From CALMEH01 sp964548225 (lineage in GTDB: Bacteria > Acidobacteriota > Blastocatellia > Pyrinomonadales > Pyrinomonadaceae), in contig CAZJQP010000038.1 of the NCBI GenBank assembly GCA_964548225.1, positions 1-41,564 on the forward strand: 41,564 nucleotides of DNA. Direction: 5' to 3'. Positions 8,493-15,206 of the stretch are shown here, piece by piece. The notes below the pieces were generated by a model, which saw only the letters and a program-made list of their open reading frames with translations, ran no database searches and had not been told where the DNA came from. Each line of letters starts with the position of its first letter. Position 1 is the stretch's first letter. Both the position numbers and the translations under genes were made by a program.

Positions 8493-9320
8493 ATGTGCCA
8501 TAGCCCCCTTGCAATATACTGTTTTATTGATGACTTTCTCAAGGCGAGCCGCCACTTTGAAGACTGTCGAGCCGAAGTAACGGATGCGGAAATCATCACG
8601 ATTGCGCTCGTGCCAATGTTGCATTTCGGCGGAAATTTCGAGAAATCGCGGCTCGTCCTGCACGAACTCGGACTTGTCAGACGCTTGCTTTCGCGCTCTC
8701 GTTTTTCGCGGCGGGTGAATCGGCTCTCCGATTTGATTTATCGGCTGTTTCACAGGTTTGGGAGCGTTTTGAAAGACCTTCATTGGGAATCGCGTTACCT
8801 TCTTGATTCGTTTCCCGTGGCGGTCTGCGACAACATTCGCATCAAACGGTGCCGCTTGGTCAAAGATGAATTGTATCGTGGCAGAATCGAATCGAAAAAG
8901 CGGTTCTTTTACGGCGTGAGAGTGCAGGTTTTGGCAACTTCGGATGGCGTGCCGGTCGAGTTTTGTATCTTGCCGGGAGCGTGTGCCGACCTGCAAGGCT
9001 TGGCAGAATTGGCTTTTGAATTGCCGCCCGAAACCCAAGTGTTTGTTGATGCAGGCTACAATTTTTACGAGTGGGAAGATTATTTGCAAGACATTGAGAA
9101 AGTCAAACTGCAAGTGCCGCGCAAACGCAATGCCAAACGCGGACGTGAGCCATGGCTGGAGTTGCACAAATCGCTCGTTCGCAAATATATTGAAACGACG
9201 ATTGGAGAAATAGAAAAAATGTTTCCGAAAAAGATACATGCGACTAATCTGAACGGTTATTTGCTGAAAATCGCTCTGTTTTTATTTGCCTTTCAAATTG
9301 ACAAGGCTTTTATTCGATAA
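8493..9320 (+). CDS. IS982-family transposase, intact
   Basis: A 275-aa transposase cutting and joining the ends of its IS. Recognisable blocks are the N-terminal IYCFIDDFLK and TDAEIITIAL, the GGNFEKSRL block, LLDSFPVAVCDNIRIKRC (first catalytic Asp region), VDAGYNFYEWED (second Asp) and the C-terminal ETTIGEIEKMFPKKIHA (Glu region). Length is close to that usual for the family. The start is set by AGGAGAAG five bases upstream. It probably supplies transposase for both copies, since copy A is frameshifted. Confidence 0.92.
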   Translation: MCHSPLAIYCFIDDFLKASRHFEDCRAEVTDAEIITIALVPMLHFGGNFEKSRLVLHELGLVRRLLSRSRFSRRVNRLSDLIYRLFHRFGSVLKDLHWESRYLLDSFPVAVCDNIRIKRCRLVKDELYRGRIESKKRFFYGVRVQVLATSDGVPVEFCILPGACADLQGLAELAFELPPETQVFVDAGYNFYEWEDYLQDIEKVKLQVPRKRNAKRGREPWLELHKSLVRKYIETTIGEIEKMFPKKIHATNLNGYLLKIALFLFAFQIDKAFIR

Positions 9321-9360
9321 CTAGCAACTTGGGTTATTTAAGTATCGGTATCTAAAATTC

Positions 9361-9604
9361 GCGCACCGCGTCATCAAACGCCGCACCACGACATAAAACG
9401 CCGCACCACGACCGAAAATCGCGCACCACGACACCAAACGGGCGCACCGCGTTCAAAAACGGCGCACCGAGCTATCAAATGAGCGCACCACGACATAAAA
9501 CGGCGCACCACGCTCTCAAAAACCTGCACCGCGTTATCAAACGCCGCACCACGACACCAAACGAGCGCACCGCGACATAAAACGCCTGCACTGCGCGATA
9601 AAAC
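9361..9604. repeat. Tandem array of about twelve ~20-bp GCACCRCG units
   Basis: About twelve head-to-tail units of 19-23 bp, consensus GCGCACCACGACATAAAACG. Each has a conserved GC-rich half (GCACCRCG) and a variable A-rich half. There are no long spacers and no dyad symmetry, so it is not CRISPR-like. Unit length averages about two helical turns. A minus-strand open frame across it just translates the repeat and is not credible as a gene. It starts about 25 bp from the IS982 copy B end. Confidence 0.8.
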
Positions 9605-9861
9605 GCAATTTTGATTGGAAAAAATGTTTGAAGAAGACGTTTGCACGTCGGTTTCCTCCGTGATAAAGCTAACGGAAGTCAGCGTTTGGCGGTTGAAGGT
9701 TTCGTCAAACGGAAACTTGGGTTAGATAGTGTAACTTTTGAAAATAAAGCCTCAAATTAAGGACAGAGATGAATATGCTGTCCGTAAATATCTATAAAAG
9801 TAATATGACGTGAATAATTTACACCAACTCAGCCAACTTTTGCAAGAAAAATTTTAAACGC
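9605..9861. other. Gene-free stretch downstream of the array
   Basis: No credible coding frame. The only notable item is an orphan AACTTGGGTT at 9714-9723, identical to ten bases of the IS982 right-end terminal repeat. No matching element surrounds it. Confidence 0.4.
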
Positions 9862-9914
9862 AAAGAAACTCCTAATCACAGATTCCCCAAAAATCTGCGG
9901 TTAAGAGTTTCTTT
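9862..9914. terminator. Two-part hairpin terminator after the anti-sigma-like gene
   Basis: A perfect outer stem AAAGAAACTC/GAGTTTCTTT (9862-9871 with 9905-9914) and an inner stem CAGATT/AATCTG (9879-9884 with 9892-9897). It lies 18 bp downstream of the stop codon of the minus-strand gene. The strand is taken from that gene; a U-rich tract follows only loosely. Confidence 0.6.
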
Positions 9915-9932
9915 ATTCCCAAGCTACCGAAT

Positions 9933-10517
9933 TTAGCTGAAGAGGGAAATTTGACTGATTTCGATTTCGGCGTTTTTTAGACGAATTTTGAAATCATAGA
10001 TTCCTTCGGAAACGAACGGCAAAACAAATTCGCAGTATTCGTTGAGCGAAACTTTTTCGGTGAAATCGGCGGCAACGATTTCAATTTCGCCATTTGTGCA
10101 ATCAGGAAAGATTTGTCCGCTCGGTTGGCATTTGCCTCCAGCGAATTGCAGACGCAAATCAATCTCGAAACCGTTGGCGCGGAAAAGCATCTGGCGCGTG
10201 TCGGTGTAGGCGAGACGTTCATTGACGGCGAATTCCGGCAGCCAATCGTCGAAAGCCAACACGCCACGCAAGCGTTTTGCGAAAGATTGCTTTTGCTTGG
10301 GCAACTGATAAATGTTTAATAAATATGCGGTTGCGGCTTGCGGCACGTTTTCGTTTTGAGTTGTTTGGGCAAACGCAAAAAAGTTTTGAAGTTTTTGCAA
10401 ATTCGCACGGCACTGGGCGCATTCGGTAAGATGTTTGTCGGTTTTTTGATCAGACAAATCTCCCTCGGCGCGGCGCACGAGTTGTTCAAATTCAATATGT
10501 TGCAAAAACTTTCTCAT
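9933..10517 (-). CDS. Soluble zinc-finger anti-sigma-like protein with beta-rich C-terminal domain
   Basis: A 194-aa protein with an HxxxCxxC zinc-binding anti-sigma motif (His29, Cys33, Cys36) in an N-terminal helical domain of the zf-HC2 kind. Instead of the usual membrane segment it continues into a beta-strand-rich domain (about 110-194) with alternating patterns such as FEIDLRLQFAG and IYDFKIRLKNAEIEISQISL. It would therefore act in the cytoplasm. It follows the sigma gene by 127 bp on the same strand and is presumably its partner, holding it inactive. The C-terminal domain may sense a ligand or be the site of proteolytic control; that is inference. No strong ribosome binding site is visible. 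It is the last gene of the minus-strand block and is followed by a hairpin. Confidence 0.75.
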   Translation of the reverse strand: MRKFLQHIEFEQLVRRAEGDLSDQKTDKHLTECAQCRANLQKLQNFFAFAQTTQNENVPQAATAYLLNIYQLPKQKQSFAKRLRGVLAFDDWLPEFAVNERLAYTDTRQMLFRANGFEIDLRLQFAGGKCQPSGQIFPDCTNGEIEIVAADFTEKVSLNEYCEFVLPFVSEGIYDFKIRLKNAEIEISQISLFS

Positions 10518-10644
10518 AAACTTTAATGCAGCAACACGCTTCGATTATATCGTGTTTGTCGCCCTCACAATTCGTTCCGGGCGGTCTGCAACAAACTTCT
10601 CACTTTATATGTCAGACTAATTGACAAAAAAATACAAAAATAAA

Positions 10645-11217
10645 CTAATCAGGCAATAATTTTATTAATTTTTGTAGGCATCGCGCCCGTGTCGGTCCAA
10701 TACTGCCCAGCGGAATTCCCAAAACGGCAGAAATTTCCGCGTAGGGAATTTGCTCCTGCTCCAAATAAAGCATTGAAATCAGACGGCGACAGCGTTCGTC
10801 CATTTGCGTCATTGCTTTCTCGATTTGTATTTCTTTTTCGAGGTTGATTAAAACTTCGTCGGGCAAAGGTGCCTTGTCAGGAAACTCAAAGAAGGTTTCT
10901 TCTTCAAGTTCGTCAAGCGATTTCGGTCTGCCGCGTGTTTCGCGTTGGATTAAATGAATCGTTTTGTGGCGTGTTGTCGTTGTCAGCCAAGCGCGTAAAA
11001 ATTGCGGTTGTTCAAGCGTTTCGAGCTTTTCAAAAAGAGTCAGAAAAACATCTTGCAGAACATCTGAAGCCAAATCAATGCCCAAACCGGCGTGGCGCGG
11101 AATCGAAAAAAGCATATTTTGATATTTCAAAACAATCATTTCCCAAGCCGATTCATCGCCGCGCCGACAGGCGGCAACGAGTTCTTCGTCAGTTGTAATT
11201 TGTGTTTTGGGGAACAT
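10645..11217 (-). CDS. ECF-type sigma-70 family RNA polymerase sigma factor
   Basis: A 190-aa alternative sigma factor that would redirect RNA polymerase to stress or signal promoters. Region 2 spans about residues 10-85 (DEELVAACRRGDESAWEMIV...DVLQDVFLTLFEKL...WLTTTTRHKTI). A linker with an acidic stretch (ELEEETFFEFPD) leads to region 4, a helix-turn-helix at about 130-185 (RRLISMLYLEQEQIPYAEISAVLGIPLGSIGPTRARCLQKL). It has no extra C-terminal domain. It lies upstream of the zinc-finger protein and downstream of the CHRD/FG-GAP gene. A strong hairpin ending in a T-run sits just before its start codon, hinting at attenuation. The start lacks a ribosome binding site. Confidence 0.9.
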   Translation of the reverse strand: MFPKTQITTDEELVAACRRGDESAWEMIVLKYQNMLFSIPRHAGLGIDLASDVLQDVFLTLFEKLETLEQPQFLRAWLTTTTRHKTIHLIQRETRGRPKSLDELEEETFFEFPDKAPLPDEVLINLEKEIQIEKAMTQMDERCRRLISMLYLEQEQIPYAEISAVLGIPLGSIGPTRARCLQKLIKLLPD

Positions 11218-11227
11218 CTTTGAAAAA

Positions 11228-11296
11228 GAAGAGGAGAAAGAGAGAAGGAGAGAAAGGGAGAAAATAAAATCTCCCTTTCTCCTCTTTCTCCTCTTC
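11228..11296 (-). terminator. Long purine/pyrimidine hairpin between the CHRD gene and the sigma gene
   Basis: Outer arms 11228-11242 and 11282-11296 (GAAGAGGAGAAAGAG and its exact complement) and inner arms 11251-11260 and 11271-11280 (AGAAAGGGAG and its complement). Read on the minus strand it is followed by TTCTTTTTC, as in an intrinsic terminator. It ends about ten bases before the sigma start codon. It may terminate the upstream gene or attenuate the sigma factor. Confidence 0.7.
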
Positions 11297-11301
11297 TCGA
11301 A

Positions 11302-13518
11302 TTACGGTGCGTAAATCAGATGAGAAGGCGTATCGGTCGAAAGTCCGAAGCGTTGAACGGTCATCGTATCGCTTGAACTGTTCCAGATATACCAATTTCC
11401 GTCGGACGGACGATAAACGGCAATGTCCGTGCTTCCGTCGCCGTCATATTCAACGGGAACAGGAATGTCATTAGCCAGACCGAAGCGTCGAATCAGAGTG
11501 CTTCCGTCAAGCGTGTTATAGACATACCAAACTCCGGTAGAAGGACGATAAACACCAACATCCGTAACGCCGTCACCGTTAAAATCGCCGGAAACGGGTT
11601 TGTCGCCATTCAAGCCCCAGTGCATTGCAAACATCGTCTGTGTGGAACTCTTGAAGACATACCAATTACCGTTCGACGGACGGAAAACGGCAATGTCGGT
11701 TCTGCCGTCGCCGTCAAAATCGCCGGAAACAGGTTTATCGCCGTTTAATCCCCAACGCATAATCGTATAGCCGTTGTCGCTACTGCGCCAGACATACCAA
11801 GTGCCGGTTGACGGACGGAAAACGGTCAAATCATTGATGCCGTCGCCATCGTAATCGCCGACCATCGGTGTATCGCCGTTTAAGCCGAAACGCCGCGTAA
11901 TTGTTGTTATCGTCGCGCTACGATTAATCGTCCAAGTTCCGGTCGAAGGTGTAAATACAGCCAAATCAACCATTCCGTCGCCGTCATAATCTGCTTGGAC
12001 GTTGATGTCGCCGGCGCGTCCCATCGTTTGCACGCTCAAAGTCGCATCCGAACTGTTCAATGTGAACCAAGTGTAGTTGGAATTGGTTGAACGCAGAACC
12101 GAAACATCTGCAAACCCGTCGCCGTCAAAGTCGCCGCGATGATGAAGCGAGCGGATTTGACCGCGAATTTCACCGTCGGGGTTATTTGCCGTTTTGATTA
12201 CGAAGTAGAAAAGACCGTCGCGCAGTTGTTCAACCTGCTCTTCATTTACTTCAAAAGTTTGCGCCATAACTCTGCCCGAAGTGCCGCCCGGATTAGTCAG
12301 TGTAAAGGCAACATCGCCATTTTCGCCGGTCATTGCCGGACCGTTAATCGTTACAGAAGTTGCCGCGCTTGACAGATTGAAGTAGCCGAGATGCACACGA
12401 ATTTGGTTTTCCGCCGGATTCAGAACAATAAAGCCGTGTCCTCTGCCATTGGTTGTAACCGGCGGAACAACATCTTGACCGCGAAGGTTGGCGGAAAATG
12501 CACGCGGAACGTGCGGAACGGGCGTTCCGTTCGGTGTCGGTGTTGTTGTTGGCGTTCCCGAAGGGGTAACGTGCGGTGTCGGTGTCGGCGGCGTAGCCGA
12601 AAACGGACCTGAAAGAACTGTGTTTTCTCCGTTTCTGACAGATAAAATAGCACCGCTCGTAACTGTCGGAACAGTTCCGCCGTTATCGGTTGTCAAACGC
12701 AAACTGCCGCAACGATTTTGAATCGTGATGTTTCCGATTGCCTCATTTCCCAAACTTACACTCAAAACCGTGCCGTTCGGAACATTTACCGAACTAACCC
12801 AAACATTAAGATTTCTTCTTGTGTTCCAAGTTTCATAAATCGCATTTCCGCGAGGAACAATACCGTCAATTGCATCACCATTTAAAACCGCAAACAGACG
12901 AACCGGCGGAATCGGTGTTCCGTTCGGTGTTCCCGAAGGTGTAACGGTCGGTGTTCCGTTTGGTGTATGACTTGGAAAAACCGTGGGCGAATGGCTTGGC
13001 GTAACGGTCGGCGAAGGCGTTGACGGTGCGGCGAATGCGCCGGAAACAATTGTCGTATCACCATTTTTCACCGTAACTGTGTCGCCACTGACAGGCATTG
13101 GAACAGTTGTGTCCGGTGTCGCGGTTGAAAGTGTCAAACGTCCTCGGTGAAACATATCAATCGTCATCGTGCCGATTTGACCGTTGTTCAAATATACTTG
13201 AACTTGTGTTCCTGCCATAGCATTTACACCCTGAACATTAACAATTAATTCGCGGATGGTTACACCGTTAAATGTTCTGACATCGTAGGTTGCATAACCG
13301 TTCGTGCCGGTCGAGTTTGCCGAAGGCGACGGCGATGCCGACGGTGCAGTTAAAATCGCTACTAAATCGGGCAAATTATTGGTTTGTGCATTACTCGTGC
13401 CGCTCCCGAATTGAAATAAATAAGGCAATGACACCCAAAGAGCGATTGCCGTTAAAATTAAAAAAGTAGAACGAAATCTGCTTTTCGATTTGAAAAAAGT
13501 TTGATATGCGCTTCGCAT
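11302..13518 (-). CDS. Secreted protein with CHRD domain and six FG-GAP/VCBS Ca-loops
   Basis: The start is placed at 13518 (ATG preceded by CAGGAGAATAAA) rather than an in-frame ATG 17 codons upstream; this gives 738 aa. A hydrophobic segment (FLILTAIALWVSLPYLFQF) serves as signal or anchor. Two similar beta-rich segments follow, separated by low-complexity Thr/Pro linkers (TPSPTVTPSHSPTVFPSHTP and similar). Next is a CHRD domain (from RAFSANLRGQDVVPP to NPDGEIRGQI), then six loops of the DFDGDGRTD type and the tail TPSHLIYAP. It probably sits on the cell surface. It is encoded between the subtilase and the ECF sigma factor, so it may be an effector or a sensed surface component of that block; this is inference. 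A perfect -10 box lies upstream. Confidence 0.85.
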   Translation of the reverse strand: MRSAYQTFFKSKSRFRSTFLILTAIALWVSLPYLFQFGSGTSNAQTNNLPDLVAILTAPSASPSPSANSTGTNGYATYDVRTFNGVTIRELIVNVQGVNAMAGTQVQVYLNNGQIGTMTIDMFHRGRLTLSTATPDTTVPMPVSGDTVTVKNGDTTIVSGAFAAPSTPSPTVTPSHSPTVFPSHTPNGTPTVTPSGTPNGTPIPPVRLFAVLNGDAIDGIVPRGNAIYETWNTRRNLNVWVSSVNVPNGTVLSVSLGNEAIGNITIQNRCGSLRLTTDNGGTVPTVTSGAILSVRNGENTVLSGPFSATPPTPTPHVTPSGTPTTTPTPNGTPVPHVPRAFSANLRGQDVVPPVTTNGRGHGFIVLNPAENQIRVHLGYFNLSSAATSVTINGPAMTGENGDVAFTLTNPGGTSGRVMAQTFEVNEEQVEQLRDGLFYFVIKTANNPDGEIRGQIRSLHHRGDFDGDGFADVSVLRSTNSNYTWFTLNSSDATLSVQTMGRAGDINVQADYDGDGMVDLAVFTPSTGTWTINRSATITTITRRFGLNGDTPMVGDYDGDGINDLTVFRPSTGTWYVWRSSDNGYTIMRWGLNGDKPVSGDFDGDGRTDIAVFRPSNGNWYVFKSSTQTMFAMHWGLNGDKPVSGDFNGDGVTDVGVYRPSTGVWYVYNTLDGSTLIRRFGLANDIPVPVEYDGDGSTDIAVYRPSDGNWYIWNSSSDTMTVQRFGLSTDTPSHLIYAP

Positions 13519-13740
13519 TTTATTCTCCTGTTGTATTCGCCAATGGCTGAAAAAAACTTTTGCTTTCAACCACGAATTTTATTTTTTAGATTTTGAAAAA
13601 GTTTGCCGAAAAAGTTGGCGAACTCTGATTTTGTTGAACTACCACTTTAAAAGTCAGTAAAAAGACACAAAAAATACAATCGCAGAAAAATTTTGAGGGA
13701 AGTTTTAGAATAACCTTAAAGACAAAAAGATTGTGGTTTA

Positions 13741-13770
13741 ATTATAGAATTAGCAGATTACAAATTACAA
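13741..13770 (-). promoter_or_regulatory. Candidate sigma-70 promoter for the CHRD/FG-GAP gene
   Basis: On the minus strand TTGTAA (13765-13770) is followed after 18 bp by a perfect TATAAT (13741-13746). It would give a leader of roughly 215 nt before 13518. It would make the CHRD gene, and perhaps the sigma gene, a transcription unit separate from the subtilase. An unpaired match in AT-rich DNA could be chance. Confidence 0.4.
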
Positions 13771-13813
13771 TTTGGTTTGCAATCAGTAATTTATAATCGT
13801 GGCAAAATTAAAG

Positions 13814-15115
13814 CTACGGCAATTGCGGCGCATTCACGGCTCTCAGCGCATCCGCACGTCTAAACGGAAACGGTTGGTTGGGCTGACTACTGATTTGCAC
13901 GGCGGACATTTTCAACCAGTCAGCCAAAAAATTCGTCCGCATTTGCGGTTGTTTCGATTGCACGAGTGCGGCAATTCCTGAAACAATCGGAGCAGACATC
14001 GAAGTTCCGCGCCATACGCCGTAGCGTCCGCCGGGAATTGCACTAACGATTCGCTCACCCGGCGCAAGTATCTGAATCCACGAACCGCGCGTCGAAAAAT
14101 CTGCCAAAGTATCTGTTGAAGTGCTTGCGCCAACCGCAATTAGTCCCGGAAGATTTATCACATCTTCTGCCGCAGGATAAATTTTTGTGGGATTTCCTGT
14201 ATTTCCGGCGGCGGCAACAACCAAAATTCCCGGACTAGTGATGTGCGGAAAATCGTGAATGTGCGATGTTTGGTTATGTTCTGTTTCGGCTTGAAGCAAA
14301 TCGCGCACCAGCGATGTTGATTGTGTTGTGCCGAGACTCAGATTGATGATGTCCGCACCGTCATTTGTGTTTTCGTTGCCATCGGGGTTTGCCGCGTAGC
14401 TCAAGGCTTTGGCGAGCGTCCAAACATTGCCGACACCGTTTGCATCAAGCACCCGAAGCGGCATAATTTTCGCATCGGGCGCAACCTGTGCGATGATTCC
14501 GGCAACGTGCGTGCCGTGTCCGTAAGCACCTTGATAATATGTTCCGACTTCAGACGGATTTGTGTCTCCGTCAACAAAATCGTAGCCGGGAACAAGTTTT
14601 CCGGCAAAAATCGGATGGGATAAATCAATTCCTGTATCGAGAACGGCAATTTTTACGCCTTGTCCGCGTGAAAGAACATGTGCGGCATCGAGATTTATTT
14701 TGCTTCGCATCCATTGCCGCGCCGCGCCTTTCGTGCTTCCGCCAATTGACCAACTTCCGCCGATTGACCAACTTCCGCCCAAACTCCAAGAAACCGTGCT
14801 GGCATTCGGCGTTCCGACAACATAATTCGGATCAGCGTAAGAAAGCCGCAAATCGGCGCGAAGATTCGCTATGGTTTGTGGAACATTCGCATTATTCAAA
14901 ATTCGCAAACGATAAATCGTGCTGCCATTCGTAAATTGTTCGAGTGGTGTTGCCGAAAGTCCGTATTGTGCGGCAATTGCCGGCAAATCCGAAGTTTGGT
15001 TGAGTTTGACAATAACTTCATTCGGCAAAAACTCCTGCGCCGAAATCGCCGCCGAAAATGAAAATAGAAAAACGACAATCAACCCGATTTTGCCGCAGAA
15101 GTTCTGAACAGTCAT
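13814..15115 (-). CDS. Secreted subtilisin-like serine protease (peptidase S8)
   Basis: I place the start at the ATG at 15115, directly before a signal peptide (FCGKIGLIVVFLFSFSAAISA); an upstream in-frame ATG at 15217 would overlap the TPR-CHAT gene by 11 bp. The 433-aa product has a short propeptide-like domain (NEVIVKLNQTS to YADPNYVVG), then a Gly/Ser/Trp linker with a repeated GGSWSI, then the S8 catalytic domain. Asp160 (VLDTGID), His200 (GHGTHVAG), Asn305 (AAGN) and Ser372 (GTSMSAP) are all intact. It should cleave proteins outside the cytoplasm. It is the gene following the TPR-CHAT protease and precedes the CHRD protein. No ribosome binding site is evident at either start. Confidence 0.9.
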   Translation of the reverse strand: MTVQNFCGKIGLIVVFLFSFSAAISAQEFLPNEVIVKLNQTSDLPAIAAQYGLSATPLEQFTNGSTIYRLRILNNANVPQTIANLRADLRLSYADPNYVVGTPNASTVSWSLGGSWSIGGSWSIGGSTKGAARQWMRSKINLDAAHVLSRGQGVKIAVLDTGIDLSHPIFAGKLVPGYDFVDGDTNPSEVGTYYQGAYGHGTHVAGIIAQVAPDAKIMPLRVLDANGVGNVWTLAKALSYAANPDGNENTNDGADIINLSLGTTQSTSLVRDLLQAETEHNQTSHIHDFPHITSPGILVVAAAGNTGNPTKIYPAAEDVINLPGLIAVGASTSTDTLADFSTRGSWIQILAPGERIVSAIPGGRYGVWRGTSMSAPIVSGIAALVQSKQPQMRTNFLADWLKMSAVQISSQPNQPFPFRRADALRAVNAPQLP

Positions 15116-15206
15116 AGTATTTTTACGAGTTTTTCCAGCAAATAATAGTATTTTCCAAGTGATTAGTCTAGCGCAAAAGCAAAAAAATACACTTATCGGG
15201 AAAATT

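Larger units (their letters stand above)
8404..9335 (+). mobile_element. IS982-family insertion sequence, copy B
   Basis: A 932-bp element with 18-bp terminal inverted repeats (AACCCAAGTTGCTAGTTA at 8404-8421; complement ending at 9335) and one intact transposase gene. It is 11 bp shorter than copy A. It is probably still transposition-competent, because gene and ends are intact. Confidence 0.9.
5897..9340. mobile_element. Candidate composite transposon: two inverted IS982-type copies flanking an alpha/beta-hydrolase gene
   Basis: Two IS982-family copies in opposite orientation enclose a single AT-rich gene. The six bases just outside the left copy (5897-5902, TATTTA) are identical to the six just outside the right copy (9335-9340, TATTTA), as expected if the whole 3.4-kb unit inserted once. 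No equally good direct repeat flanks either copy alone: left copy TATTTA/TAAACT, right copy ATTAAA/TATTTA. The boundary uses the ACCC...GGGT ends of the terminal repeats. A 6-bp AT-rich match could be chance, and the two IS copies have diverged in protein sequence, so the unit would not be very recent. Confidence 0.55.

Noticed and set aside
8415..9239. Long minus-strand open frame opposite the IS982 transposase
   Set aside because: It is the antisense shadow of the transposase gene; the same shadow appears opposite copy A (5961-6590).
9361..9604. CRISPR array
   Set aside because: Units are ~20 bp with no unique spacers of 30 bp or more, and no cas gene is in the window.
9374..9646. 90-codon minus-strand open frame over the GCACCRCG array
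   Set aside because: Its product is only the translated repeat (RRFMSWC, GALVWCRG), with no ribosome binding site or protein-like composition.
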